Positions 30,739 to 42,748 of a stretch of DNA of 64,000 bases are shown one piece after another. The position numbers and the translations under genes are program-made. Position 1 is the first letter of the stretch. The number at the start of each line of letters is the position of its first letter. The DNA is from Trichomonas tenax (taxonomy: Eukaryota > Parabasalia > Trichomonadida > Trichomonadidae): assembly GCA_023091735.1 (NCBI GenBank), contig JALKBU010000114.1, positions 1-64,000 of the forward strand, in the 5' to 3' direction. The notes beneath the pieces are model-generated. The model had not been told where the DNA came from. It searched no databases and saw only the letters and a program-made list of their open reading frames with translations.

Positions 30739-31372
30739 TTTATAAATTTTACCACAATTTTATATATTTTACTATCATTTTATATAAATATAAAATCTGA
30801 GTTGACTTCCAACATTCACATCAAATGAAGCTTAAAAATAGTGATTCAGTAGTAGAGGCCAACAAGAACAATATGTGAAAGTGGTACTAGTCGAAATAAT
30901 ATTATAAGTTGGAATTTTGATAAAGCATTGTAAATGGTTTGAATTCGAGGAGGAATGAATAAACTACATTTTTAAATCTAGGTACTCTACGGGCGTGTTC
31001 CTCACAATATTGAGGGAGCCCCTTGAAAAAATTGAGAGGAGTACCTATATTAAAAAATGTAGTTTAGAAATGCAATTTGATATTTATGATTATTTATTCC
31101 CACCAAAAATTATACACTACGACTTTTTGTTGATATCATAACTCGGAATAGCATTGAGTCATAAGTTTAAAACTTATATGGTATTATGCTACTATATTTA
31201 TGAAACATATCTATGGAAATTTGGAGCATCGTTTTTTTAAAAAAAATAAATGGATGAACACCAATAATTTTTGCACAAATAAATGTTTTAAAATAATGAA
31301 ATATAATTAAGCCAATGTTGAAACAAGTTTTTTAAGAATGTGATTTGATATTACACAAAAAAATAATATAAT
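30739..31372. other. Intergenic with one hairpin
   Basis: No supported gene. A hairpin at 30960-31066 is listed separately. Confidence 0.5.
30960..31066. repeat. 107-nt hairpin with an inner stem
   Basis: TAAACTACATTTTTAAATCT (from 30960) and GGTACTCT pair with 31037-31066, about 29 bp with few mismatches. Inside, CCTCA and TGAGG form a second small stem (near 31010-31025). Pre-miRNA-like in size; could equally be a tiny foldback relic. Confidence 0.5.
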
Positions 31373-32176
31373 TTAAACTTCGACAGCTTGATCACCACGG
31401 ATTGGTTCATCATTGCCACTGACCTTCTGATAAGCCTGAGCAGCTCCAAGAAGCAAGAAACCTAAAACAACAGAACAAATTGCAATTGCAGAGTTCACAA
31501 ATGCCATAAACTTAGAAAATCCGCTTGAGCTCTTCGAGAGAACATCCAAAAACGTCGCAAGACCAACAGATCCACTTGTTGGGAAACCAACGGCCAAATA
31601 TGCCAACCAACCGATGAAACAGAACATGTAAATTGTCCATCTGAACGGAATGTCGCGCTTCTGGCACGAAGAATACAAAACTGCGTAAATATAATTCAAT
31701 ATTACGTAAGCTCCTGCGATTCCTTCGATACAGGCAAAGGTAAAGTTTGATAAATGCTTGTAATCTTTCATCCTAATAGAAATAATTGCAAATAAGTTGA
31801 AGATAACAAAAATATTGTAAGAAATAAGCAAGTAAACGGATAATGTGATAGTGTGGCGGGATCCCTGTGGGAGGTCGTTTTCCGGATCATAGTGAATTAG
31901 AGGGAAAAACGTTGGCCAATTCGGTGCATTTGTAAATGTGCTTGCTGTCGCTTGTAATTGGCGCTGTTTCTGCAGTAGCTCGGCCTCCCTCGCTTTAAGG
32001 ACCTCCAGCCTTGCTTTTTTGTCCAATGGAAGAGTTGCCGGGTCGAATTTTGGTATTTCTGTTAAGTTAGAGACGACATTGGGCTTCATCGGTTGAACTG
32101 TCGGCGCCATTTCTTTGTGGCTGAATTCTGGCAGCTCTATGTCATCGGAAACCTCTCCAAATGGATTTTCTCCCAT
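31373..32176 (-). CDS. Secretory carrier-associated membrane protein (SCAMP)
   Basis: 267 residues. NPF at residues 4-6 is the EH-domain-binding motif typical of SCAMP N-termini. A cytoplasmic coil (LPLDKKARLEVLKAREAELL, then QKQRQLQ) is followed by the conserved 'NWPTFFPLIHYDPENDLP' stretch that precedes the first membrane span in SCAMPs. There are four hydrophobic segments: 'ITLSVYLLISYNIFVIFNLF', 'FTFACIEGIAGAYVILNYIY', 'WTIYMFCFIGWLAYLAVGF' and 'SAIAICSVVLGFLLLGAA'. SCAMPs recycle membrane in post-Golgi and endocytic traffic. Start is the ATG at 32176. The frame is complete and strongly typical. Confidence 0.93.
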   Translation of the reverse strand: MGENPFGEVSDDIELPEFSHKEMAPTVQPMKPNVVSNLTEIPKFDPATLPLDKKARLEVLKAREAELLQKQRQLQATASTFTNAPNWPTFFPLIHYDPENDLPQGSRHTITLSVYLLISYNIFVIFNLFAIISIRMKDYKHLSNFTFACIEGIAGAYVILNYIYAVLYSSCQKRDIPFRWTIYMFCFIGWLAYLAVGFPTSGSVGLATFLDVLSKSSSGFSKFMAFVNSAIAICSVVLGFLLLGAAQAYQKVSGNDEPIRGDQAVEV

Positions 32177-33821
32177 TTTTTTGTTCCAAACAGAACGATT
32201 AAAAAAATATTTTCGGACTTTGATTTATTCGAAAACGTCTTTTTTATATGTTTCTATTTGTAAATATTCAAGTCGGAATGGAAAATATTGAAAAAAATAC
32301 TAAAAAAATACAAAACATGGATAGAACCTGAATCGAACTTGTGTGAAAATATAATTTTCATGCAAATTAATTGATTAAAACACAACCACAACAATTTCCA
32401 TCATGCATCTATATCAATTAGATAAATTTATATAGATGTTTAGACTCATAAATCAAATTCTAATTACATTTAAAATTGAAGAACTTCGAATTTGATGCTG
32501 AAAACAAAAAGGAAGCTTGTGTTGACATTTTGTTGATTTCCTCTCATTTTAGAAGAGCTATGTTCCTCTGAAGAATCTTTTAAAAGAAGATGTTTCATGT
32601 TTAAAAATGAAGAACTATGATTTCAAACATTTCTTCTGAGAATATTGTTCGCAATTCTTTTATTTTTGTTGACATATGTATATTATCATTAGAGAAGATG
32701 CATATATAAATATGATGATATTTTATTTGAAATCACTGCAATCAAGTTGATGATATTGATGCCTTTGTTGCTATTATATTTATGACATAATTTCTTTCGA
32801 TTGGTTTTATGAATAAACATTTTTCTTCAGTCATATACTCCCTTACTGTTAGTTAAATAATATCTCTCGAAAAAGAAGCTGAAATCAATAAAATGTTTAG
32901 AAAATTATACCGCGAGGATTTTGGTTGGAATAATTCTTCAAAATATGATGAATCCATGGAATATATATTCAAGCAATTGAATATGCAGCTGATAATGCTT
33001 TTGATGCCAATATGAAAATCAACATTCAATAATCATAAATAGTTTGTTAGATCATCATCAAATTCTTTGGTATGAAAACAGTTTTCATTTATATAATATA
33101 TTAAGGTTTTCTTCGTTTATTTTTATTTATTAATTAATGATATAATTTCACTGGTATTCTTAGCTTATGAATCTGTGAATGTAGAAAAATAGTTTATTAT
33201 CATGCATGGAGCGGATGATAATGATGGAACTTTAATGTACACTTTATTGTACATTTTATATTTTGCGAAGTTCAGTGTCCAGAAAAATGAGTTTCAAAGA
33301 AAATTTATCTTTCTCTCATTCCAGAACTCGCAAATATTGTCGAAAAATGAATTATTGAAAGCCATCAATTCATGTTTAGCAATTAAATATTTCATGTTGC
33401 ATTTGATTGATTATAAAGTGGAAGATTCATTTCTATCATGAAACATAATGTTTTTATTTTGTTTTTATGAAATAATATTCTTTCTGATTTATGTGCTTAT
33501 CATTATAACATAGAATAATTCAGTCTACTTGTGTTATTAATGCGATGCATTTCATCAACAAACTTTGTTTTGTTCGACATTATGACATTGAATTAATCGA
33601 TCTTATTTGTTTGTAATTTGGTATAATGTAAATAAAATCGAAAGATTTTGATTAAAGGTGTGGCGAGTAAAAATTACTGATATTTAGAGGCTATACTTGC
33701 AGCTATACACTTTGGTGACTATGATCGACTTATATGAGAGATTTGAATAAAATTGCTTCTACAGTTTTCGAGATATATAATTCATATTTTATTCTTCTAA
33801 ATTTAATAAAGTTTTCAAATT
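32177..33821. other. Long intergenic, nothing firm
   Basis: AT-rich. A 79-codon frame at 33202-33441 has no recognisable content. No RNA gene or repeat seen. Confidence 0.5.
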
Positions 33822-34223
33822 TAGCCGCGCAAAAAGAATCATCACTATTTTTGAGAGAATAACGCACAGAGCTTTTGTGTGAACACTTGGAATACTTTTT
33901 TTCAAAAAAAAAAAACTAAAAAGCATATTTGTGATTAGATTTACTTATTTATCATCGACAACAACATATTTTACGTTATAAAAATGCTATACAATGTAAA
34001 TATAATATATTATAATGAGTAAATCACATCATGGCAAATCAATGTTTTTGATGCAAGTTATATCTAATATTTTAATGAAATATAAATTTTGTTAACTAAT
34101 TCTTTAATATATCATGCACAACAGGATTTTATACATTGGGGTTCAATAACTTAGCAAGAATTTAATCTAGTGAGTTAAAAAACGAGTTTCGCCGACTTTG
34201 CATATCAATTTTAGACAAGCCAA
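33822..34223. mobile_element. Half copy of the palindromic MITE-like element
   Basis: Begins in the element centre (TTTAGCCGCGCAAAAAGAAT) and runs through the right arm to the intact tip (GACTTTGCATATCAATTTTA, then GACAAGCC). The left arm is missing. Comparison with the copy at 13182 shows both tips are GGCTTGTCTAAAATTGATAY. Confidence 0.8.
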
Positions 34224-34474
34224 TCCCATGCATTGGAAAACAATCTTATATTTATGACGAATGAAAAGATATTACATTAATTTTCTTCATTTATGCTAAC
34301 GTCTTTAACGTCTAAACTTGAAAATATAATAAGGTTATTAGTCACCACCAAAAACTTAATTTGACAAACATTGGTAGTAATAAATCTGAAATAGCAATAT
34401 AATTCTGTAAACTCTTAACTATGATAGTTGGAAAATATTTCATTTTATCACGCGAAAAATCATACTTTAAACTG
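34224..34474. other. Intergenic, nothing recognised
   Basis: AT-rich; no feature. Confidence 0.4.
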
Positions 34475-35438
34475 GTTTCAAAAGGCCGGCCAACTATTTT
34501 GATAACTCTCATTGAATTATTCAATGAGATCTTTCAAAAAAAATGTCTTGTACCGGACTTATGAAAGAATGCTAATTTTTTACGTGACAAAACACAAAGA
34601 AAAAAATGACACTGGAAGGATACAGATCCCTGATCAAAATGATCATGTCCTATGGCTTCATACTTTAAAAATTTTCAATATTCATGGAATTTTGGATTTG
34701 ATATCCAAAAAGTCCATCGTAAACAGTAAAACAAACTCATTTGATAACAATAGCAACTATAATATTACCTATTTTTTCTTGGTGTCATGGATGCAATGCT
34801 TGTTTTTACCGAAAATTATGGAAGATTTTCTTGGTAAAAATCAAGTATTCTTAAGAATAAACAAATCAGTAACATAAGCAAATAGTGTTCAAACTTCGCT
34901 CTTTAGGCTGATAAATTGCTGATTTTCATATTCCATTCCAAAATAATCGTCTCTGACTAATAAAAAACTTAACAATGCTTTTACGTGCTTACTAGAATAA
35001 AAAGCGCGATGTAAACAATGGGAATTGTTATGTTTTGGGGCAGAAAGGGCTTTTCAAAAATTAAATTTTGGTAAAATAAGCGGCTAATATATGGTATATG
35101 GATTCTGTTGCATGCAGAAGGGGATCATTTCGAGCTTTATGGCTTGATATCGTTGAATCTGCAATACGAAAAATTGAATATTGCATTGTTGCAAGCTCCA
35201 ATGGAGTCATGCGATTCTTGTAGTCGAATAGGTCATATTGCGATGTTAAGAATAAGATATAAAACGAAAATAATAATTTTAAAATTTTAATTTTTTTGCA
35301 ACCTTGAAATTTTTGGGCGCCATTAGCATCCCTATCACCCATGCTTGGCACTGGATAAGTTTCAGTAAATCACAAACAAGCTATGGAAACAGGTGCCTAC
35401 CACTTGAAAAAAATTGTGTTGTACCGGCCTTTTGAAAC
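34475..35438. mobile_element. Candidate degenerate element with 15-bp perfect terminal repeats
   Basis: GTTTCAAAAGGCCGG at 34475-34489 is exactly inverted at 35424-35438 (CCGGCCTTTTGAAAC). A variant of the right end (TTGTACCGGACTTATGAAA) also lies at about 34545, suggesting a nested or rearranged insertion. Inner frames (34512-34877 plus; 35061-35351 minus) are not recognisable. No target duplication could be seen. Confidence 0.4.
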
Positions 35439-35537
35439 GAAGTTTACAAGTTCGGAAAATTTCTGACATTTTAGAAAGTCGGAAATAATTATTTGACATT
35501 TTACAAAGTCAGAAAATGATTTATAATTTACGGCAGT

Positions 35538-36178
35538 ATTTTTCCTTCTGCGGTGTAGTCCTGCGACCTTCATAACTTTTTATCTGATCAATATTTTTTC
35601 GATTTGAAAGTACTTTCATGAACTTATTGATAGTTGTCTATCCAGTGGTGTAAGTGGCACAGTCTATATATCTATCAAATCATTGATTGCATTACAAATC
35701 TTCCAAAAATATACGATTTCCAGCATAAATGTATGCGCTACTATGCAGCATATGATATATTTATGTGTATTATTGATTCAAATGCCCCTTATACGCTTAA
35801 AATTAAAAATGCAACTAATTCATTAATTGATTTGAGGGCGATTATACACATTAAAGTTATTGGATTTGATGGGATTTGGATTTGCAGCTGTAATAATGTA
35901 AAATTTTAGAATCTTAGATTTGGCAATGAAAAAAAAATATGCGCTGAGACACCATCTTTCCTCAGCGCTGCATAGTAGCGCATACATTTATGCTGGAAAT
36001 CGTATATTTTTGGAAGATTTGTAATGCAATCAATGATTTGATAGATATATAGACTGTGCCACTTATACCACTGGATAGACAACTATCAATATGTACATGA
36101 AAGTACTTTCAAATCGAAAAAATATTGATCAGATAAAAAGTTATGAAGGTCGCAGGACTACACCGCAGAAGGAAAAAT
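35538..36178. mobile_element. Second foldback element, 212-bp inverted arms
   Basis: Arms 35538-35749 and 35967-36178 are nearly perfect inverted copies (outer tip ATTTTTCCTTCTGCGGTGTA). The 217-bp centre is unique and contains a small GCGCTGAG/CTCAGCGC stem abutting the right arm. No transposase frame; the 91-codon frame inside is not recognisable. Unrelated in sequence to the 2299-3054 family. Confidence 0.85.
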
Positions 36179-37786
36179 TTTCCCATAATTTACAAAGTCA
36201 GATTTTTGGGAAAAATGTTCTGAAGCATCGGAGATCAAGCAGCACAATGTCTGGGCCATAAATATAACGATTATCGTATTATAATTCGATTTTTACAGAT
36301 TGGAAAAATATCTTATTCGCAAACCACAAAAAATAACTAAAAATTCTGATTTCCAACATGACAGATATATCATTGTTAAAAGGAAAAGAGCTATCTGATC
36401 AAAATAAAATTTCGTAAAAAATGAAATTCAGATTTTTGTTGGAATTTAGAATATTATTATCGCATATCATAAAAAAACTACATATAAATATGGTATTTTA
36501 GTCAATAAAAGTCAGACAAACAATCAAGCTGTAAGGTGGTGTGTATAATGGAAACATCTTAGCGTAATTTCAAAAGAACCAGTCCAATTTTGATTCGCCT
36601 TTTTTCAGTAACATAATTGTTTGGCATAATTTCAGGTATAAAGGCAGTATCAATTTAGAAATAAATAAACACAATTCATCCAATAGAACTAACATTAATT
36701 AAATAAAGTGAAAAATATGAGATAAATAACATGCATTTGTACTAGAATATCTTTTTGCGTGCATTTTAAATACATATGGAAATCATAAGACCATCTAATT
36801 CTGATAAAAAAAGTAGTTTGTAAAAATTTCGGCAAAAAAACGGAGTATCGTCATATTTTGATACGAATTTTAGTAGGGATTGTATAAGATGGTCTAGCAA
36901 GCAAACAACAGATGCACAAAAAGCCTAAGATTTGAAAATTCGGGAGATAATCTGAGAAGTTTTGGGATCAAATCCAGAACAGGTTCTTGTTGAATGTTTC
37001 TCTCATGTGCCCTATTGTACAGTGTACTAAAGAAGGCGTAGTACGAACGCGCTCATTAAATTTAATTAGACCCTTTATTATTGAGTCAGCCCCTAACTAA
37101 AGATACACCGTCCCCCAGCGAAACGAAAAAAAGCACCCCCAAAACCGACATCCTTAATGTGACTTAAATTTTGGATCATACATTCGATCTATTGTCCATA
37201 TTTTGATTAAAATCGAATAACTTTTCAAAAATCGATCGAAAATTGGATTTAGCCTGTGAAATGGATATTTGTGGTTCTATAGAATCTATTTATCTCATTA
37301 TTTCAGATGGTTATCAAAAAATTGATTTGACTCGAAAAATAGAATTACAATATCACAAAATTTCCAAATTTCACTAAATCGAAAATAACTTTTGAATTAG
37401 CTGTTAAAAAATCGTTTTGCCATGTCATTTATATGTTCCAAAATATAAAGAATCCAAATATTACAAAATTTTCCCAATATCTTATAAATTTATTCTTAAA
37501 AAAAACTGTTCTAAATTTGGGTTATTTAGATTACCAAATATATAAATTTTCAATATTTTTGAGAAAAATGAACTTAATTTATTTGCTTTAGATTATTGGC
37601 GTAAAAGAAAGTTACGTAATAAAAATGTTTCAAATGTCACAATTTTTTTTGAAAATTGAGATCATAAACGGTGATTTTTATATCGATATTATCATTCCTC
37701 ATCAAATAAAACAAATGAAAAAATATAAAAGACAATATTGATTGCCAATAAAAACCTTAAAATATTTTAATTAAGAAATAAGTCTA
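36179..37786. other. Long intergenic upstream of the 886-residue gene
   Basis: AT-rich, no supported gene. CAGAGATT-type or tRNA box motifs were not found. Confidence 0.5.
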
Positions 37787-40447
37787 ATGAGTTGCAATAC
37801 GTATTCCACGTGCTTTGGGGAGACCTATAACTTCGAAATTCCTAAGCTTTTCAAGACGAAATCGACGATGAGCGAGAAGGAACCCGCGTATTGTGACTCT
37901 CAGCTGATTTTGTACGACAAAGATTACAATCAGCTGGTTCAGAAAGATCAAATGCTGCAGATTCTCAAATATTCGCAGATCGAAAACCAGCAGGATTACA
38001 GAAATTCGGACAAAATGATGGCTTTTATGTTCCCAAATCACTATAATTTCACGACTGAAGAGTCCTACATCAAAGCTATGTCTCAGTGGTCCAAATACAT
38101 GACAAAGAAGTTAAAAGGAATCTCTATGCCTTACTCTATTATATCGAAAGTCTATTTCCCGTCGAGAGCGTCATTTCTCGACCCACAGAGCCATTATTAT
38201 CGAAAATTCGATGAAACAAATAACCCGCTGAGGCCGGCTAACATGGAATACCTCCACAGAATGCTTCTTTCCGATGACAGAATGGACTTAGACAAAGAAT
38301 TTCCTGATCAACTTCCGAAAAGAACCGCCGTTAAAGTTTCTCACCACGTTACGCTCGAACCTCAGTGGCAGGGATCTCTTATCGTCAAGGAACCAAATCC
38401 TTTCATTTACGAAACTCTTGACGATTATTTGCTTGCGTACGAATCTTGGCACAAAATCACGTGTTTGCAGCTCTCTACGCCTCCAATTCCGCCTGATCAG
38501 TTCTCCAGGTTGCTACGAATCGATAAAAACCTTCACCAAGAAGAATATCAACGCGAATCTTCAATTACGCCTCTGGAAAAGCCCCAAATGATTGATTACT
38601 CGTGGGTTTACAGCACTGAGTTCCCACGCTGCAACTTTGACCTCAAGGCAATCTTTAACATGCCAAAACACGAAGAAAAACACGAATCTAATTACGCACT
38701 CGTTTTCGGAATAGAAAAGGACCAGTTCGTGAAATCAATCAAGAAGTACGGTATCGGAAAGAAGGTTTTGAAGAGCCAAGTCTCTGCTTATCCTTTCACT
38801 TTCATTCGATATCCTGAAAGAAAGAGAATGACCGATGAACTTGAGCGAATCTTATATTCGCTCACTCCGCAAACGCCTTTCAAGCAGGCAATCAAATTTA
38901 TTCATATGAATTATAATCTCGAAAAATTCAGAGCGATTTGCAGGATGAAACATGCAATCAACCACATCTATATCAGAGATAAGATCGCTGACTGCATCAG
39001 TCCGAATAACTTCCACATTTTGTTCGATATTGCGAATAATTCTGCTGAAGACGCGATCCGAGTCGCTCATTTGCTCGCAGAACTCACATCATCGAAGAGA
39101 TCGGACGAATACTTCGAATACGTCATCAATCAACGTGATTCAATGGAAGATCTTTACGTTTTCACGAAAATCGCGTGTTTACTCGCAAACGAAAATCTCG
39201 AAATTTACAAACCGCCAGAATCAATGGATTTCGTCGATAATTGGATTTACAAAATGCATTATGCGCAAATTTTGACTGAAATTCCGATTTGCGACTACAC
39301 TCTTCCATTCTCATCACGTCTCATCAAGATGGCACGTGAATACTTACTTTATTTAATGAAATGGCTCGATGACACAGATAATATCGCGCATCTCTGGGAA
39401 TCGTTGAACAGAGACACTCCGGACAAAACCACATACGAAATGTATATTTTCGCGATGAATCAGCCAGAAATGATCATCCAGAAGCTCTTCAAAAACGAAT
39501 TTTTCCAAAGATTGTGCGAATTATCGCGATATCAGTGCGGACGTCTGTTTCTTGTTCGTTTGATCTTCAGTGGAAAAGGGAAACTCCTCTGTCCGTTCAT
39601 CAGAAACAAAGAACAGCAATTTAACAAGAAAATCTTAGATCAAATGAATCAACAGTGCGCAAACATTCTCTCGATGATGCTGCAGCAGTACAGAACGTTC
39701 ATCAACGTATTCAACATATATGCGCCAGTCCAGGACCTCACGAACATTGTAATCAACACAATCGGAAATTACAAAGCCGGCTGCAATCTCTACATCAAGA
39801 ACATCCTCAAGATCATCACAGACAAGAAGTTCATCAGTCCAAAGGACATCAAGTACTACGACTCGCTGATTGGATCTATTGTCTGCCAGATATGCATCGA
39901 AACAATCGACGGCAACTACGTTTCCATCGAAGACGCTGTCAGCTATATCAGCAAATGCTTGAAGTACCAAACAGCCGCAGATCAAGTCGCGAGATTCCCG
40001 GACATCATTTCTTACGTCCTCAGCGAGATGAGCAGCAAGTCCATCATCAAGATTTCGCGCGGATGGAAGTTCTGGCGTCGTTTGACTGCTTCACACGAGA
40101 CAACGAAGAAACTCTTGAAGATGGATAACGTTGGACGCGCTTTGATCCAAATTTCCTCGTCTGAGAATCCGCAGATCTTCATGAACTACTGCATGTTCCT
40201 CTCCTACATCGCTGAGAACCAGTACGAAGGAACTCTCGACTTCTTGTTGATAATGACGTCATCGACAATCGGCAGATTCGCGTGCACGTGCAAACTCGCT
40301 CCAAACATCTTCAACGGCAACAAGCAAGTCATTAGGGAGGTCGACAGGATGATCAGGACGATCCTGAGGAACGACAAGTCCCGTTTCAAGGCTGATTTGT
40401 CGTATCACTTGAACTCACTCGGCGTTGATCTTACAAAATATGTTTGA
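37787..40447 (+). CDS. Large protein of unknown function
   Basis: 886 residues, intact from ATG at 37787 to TGA at 40445. The first 330 residues are mixed, with aromatic and proline-rich stretches ('YFPSRASFLDPQSHYYRKFD', 'EPNPFIYETLDDYLLAYESW'). The rest is all-helical and may be an armadillo/HEAT-like solenoid ('AIRVAHLLAELTSSKRSDEY', 'ALIQISSSENPQIFMNYCMF', 'LSYIAENQYEG'). No signal peptide or membrane span. Codon use moves from mixed toward GC-ending in the 3' half, as in expressed housekeeping genes. I do not recognise the family; its length and preserved frame indicate a conserved cellular role. Confidence 0.75.
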   Translation: MSCNTYSTCFGETYNFEIPKLFKTKSTMSEKEPAYCDSQLILYDKDYNQLVQKDQMLQILKYSQIENQQDYRNSDKMMAFMFPNHYNFTTEESYIKAMSQWSKYMTKKLKGISMPYSIISKVYFPSRASFLDPQSHYYRKFDETNNPLRPANMEYLHRMLLSDDRMDLDKEFPDQLPKRTAVKVSHHVTLEPQWQGSLIVKEPNPFIYETLDDYLLAYESWHKITCLQLSTPPIPPDQFSRLLRIDKNLHQEEYQRESSITPLEKPQMIDYSWVYSTEFPRCNFDLKAIFNMPKHEEKHESNYALVFGIEKDQFVKSIKKYGIGKKVLKSQVSAYPFTFIRYPERKRMTDELERILYSLTPQTPFKQAIKFIHMNYNLEKFRAICRMKHAINHIYIRDKIADCISPNNFHILFDIANNSAEDAIRVAHLLAELTSSKRSDEYFEYVINQRDSMEDLYVFTKIACLLANENLEIYKPPESMDFVDNWIYKMHYAQILTEIPICDYTLPFSSRLIKMAREYLLYLMKWLDDTDNIAHLWESLNRDTPDKTTYEMYIFAMNQPEMIIQKLFKNEFFQRLCELSRYQCGRLFLVRLIFSGKGKLLCPFIRNKEQQFNKKILDQMNQQCANILSMMLQQYRTFINVFNIYAPVQDLTNIVINTIGNYKAGCNLYIKNILKIITDKKFISPKDIKYYDSLIGSIVCQICIETIDGNYVSIEDAVSYISKCLKYQTAADQVARFPDIISYVLSEMSSKSIIKISRGWKFWRRLTASHETTKKLLKMDNVGRALIQISSSENPQIFMNYCMFLSYIAENQYEGTLDFLLIMTSSTIGRFACTCKLAPNIFNGNKQVIREVDRMIRTILRNDKSRFKADLSYHLNSLGVDLTKYV

Positions 40448-41820
40448 AATTTCGGTTTTATATATATTGTTTATAAATTGTATTTTTTCGATACGCGGTA
40501 TCTAATTGTCCTTTTTTATCTAAATTCTCAATGAAATAATCGGACGTTTAAGTATAGATCCCACTTTTTCCCAAAGTATTGGGGATGCAAAAACTTACCC
40601 CTCCCGTATCCCGAACCTTAAAAATGTGATTTTCTATTTGGAATTTTTATTTTTGCCAAATGACAAATAATGAGATTAGAAAAATAAAATGTGTATTATA
40701 AAGCATATTAGATGAACCTTAATTATGCATTGTTCATTTATCTTTATGTAAAATGCTTATTTTTGACATGTAAATATAATGTGTCAGATCACTCTACTTT
40801 TGGGATAGGGAATAATTTACAAATCCGTTAAATGTAACATAAATTATGAAATTAGATCGACAAGTTTTAAATACAATAATTAACATGATTTTAAAGATTT
40901 GGCCTACCGAATAGCCTGAACTTCTGCAAAAATTGTGCAACTTAATTTTATAAAGTAATTTGTAAAAAAACTGCTAGAAAAGTATCAAATCCCTGCGTTT
41001 CTAAAGGCAGCAAAAATTGCGTGGCCGGATATCTTTAGTTTGAGGCTCCACTTCGGCGATAAAAAATTTATTTAAAAAAATTTTATATTTTTTCTTGAAA
41101 TTTTTTAACAAATTGAAAAATAGCAGGTTTTAGATCTTTCTTTATCATGGGCATATTCGATATTACCATAGTGATAAATATTTACCCAAAAAGTTCGAAA
41201 AAAGTCTATTTTTATTTTCACATATTTCCCAATAAAAACAAAATAACCTTAGAATATGAGAGGGTGTCAAAATGGTCGAATTGCACCCTTAACTAGCAGA
41301 CTATAATAAATCTAACTGCTAGAGGAGAAAAATATTTTTCTAGCATATGATCAAAATTGAGACTTCGTGCATTGAATTTGAGTGCGCACATGCATTAATT
41401 TCGTTTTTCTGTTAAAAATTCTTTGTAGGGTTGTGTTACATTCTAAATTTTTCAAGGGTCAGCCCTTGATCCTTCACGAAAATTGGGTCAACTTGGAGCT
41501 CCTGCAAATTTCGAGAAGCTGCACATACCCTGGTATCATTTTACGTATGCTTTTGAAAGCAATCAAAGCATTTTCGGAGTTCCATCATTAAAATGACTCC
41601 TAAATCTGAATTTTGATATGTAAATATTTAATTTTTGACAATTTTTTGAGAACTTTTTGTCAAATAAAGTATTCAATTTTGATCATAAGAATTTTTTAAT
41701 AGATTTATTTTGACTTAGAATAAATGTAATTGGTTATATTTTTATAGTGTATTCCGCAACTTCTAATTATGGGACAAAAAACTTTTCATATTACAAATGT
41801 GGAAGATCTAACAGTGATAA
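40448..41820. other. Long intergenic, nothing firm
   Basis: AT-rich; one TTTTTGACATGTAAATA motif near 40765 and TTTGATATGTAAAT near 41613. No gene is supported. Confidence 0.5.
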
Positions 41821-42244
41821 CTAAGTCTCTTCAGAATGGAAATAATCAAATGCTGATTGCCCGGTTAGGTCTTCATCGTTGATATTCATGCCATAGTTAT
41901 CTCTTAGATCTGCAATCAATTCGTTCGAGTAATTTTTGTTAAACATTGCGTAGAAGATGAGAGAACGGAGCCTTTTTCTATTAATTTCTTGTAAGTAGCG
42001 AATTTACCTTGGGCACACGCCAAATGGATTGGTGCAAGTCCAACTATGTTGACCTTGTTGACATCACATCCTTTCTTGACCAAGAATTCAATCACATCTG
42101 GTGGCGAATCGCTTGCAGCGAAGTGTAATATATATAATCCCTAATTTTCGGATCATTGAAGTCTAACTTTCCTACATCAAATGCCTTTTGGACTCTTGCG
42201 AGACTCTTCGAGCTCTCCAAAATCTCCTTGGGTATAGCATCCAT
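41821..42244 (-). pseudogene. Ankyrin protein pseudogene, paralogue of the gene at 42749
   Basis: From ATG at 42244 the minus strand reads 'MDAIPKEILESSKSLARVQK', then a degraded stretch. In a shifted frame comes 'IEFLVKKGCDVNKVNIVGLA', 'PIHLACAQGKFATYKKLIEK', and in a third 'RSLIFYAMFNKNYSNELIAD'. The order matches the intact neighbour, with two frameshifts and a small deletion where 'LGADPLVRDRNG' should be. Confidence 0.75.
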
Positions 42245-42734
42245 GTCTTAAAATGAATAAAAATATGAAATGAAGTGATCAAGTGAAAAAAAGTGATGGA
42301 AAATTTATGGACAACTTTGATATATTATTGTAGATAGAAACATACAATTTTCACAGACAGTACTTCATTAAGAATGTGTTTTTATTGCAAAATTTTTGAA
42401 AATGACTGCCACTACATTCATGGCGATACTTCTATTTTATGCTAAAAGGAACTTTTTCAGTGAAATTAATTCTTGACTGCCACAATTCCACTTTCTGGCG
42501 CTGAGCCAAAATTTATCCATTTTAAAATTACAGATTTCGCTGGCGAGAGAACTTTTCACACCCTTAGTTTCTCGATTTTTCTGCCATCTTTCAAAATATC
42601 AAAAATATTTCCAGACAAAATTTTTGGTAATTTTGTTTCACAATAGATAATCATTCTTAGTGGAGTGCTGTCTTGTGAAAATGGATTATTTATAAAAATT
42701 TTCCTCTTTGAATAAATTTCTGTGAATAAAGAAA
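42245..42734. other. Shared upstream region of head-to-head ankyrin genes
   Basis: About 490 bp; nothing coding. A phrase, TTTTATGCTAAAAGGAACT, near 42435 recurs near 43427 downstream of the intact gene. Confidence 0.45.
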
Positions 42735-42736
42735 AA

Positions 42737-42744
42737 TCATTTTT
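42737..42744 (+). promoter_or_regulatory. Initiator of the ankyrin gene
   Basis: TCATTTTT, with A at 42739, lies 10 nt before the ATG at 42749 and matches TCAYTWYT. Confidence 0.55.
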
Positions 42745-42748
42745 AGAT

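Noticed and set aside
32318..32345. GTTCGATTC-like T-loop on the minus strand
   Set aside because: No pairing T-stem or acceptor stem around it, so no tRNA.
33202..33441. 79-codon frame
   Set aside because: AT-rich composition, no recognisable motif, initiator or codon bias; not supported as a gene.
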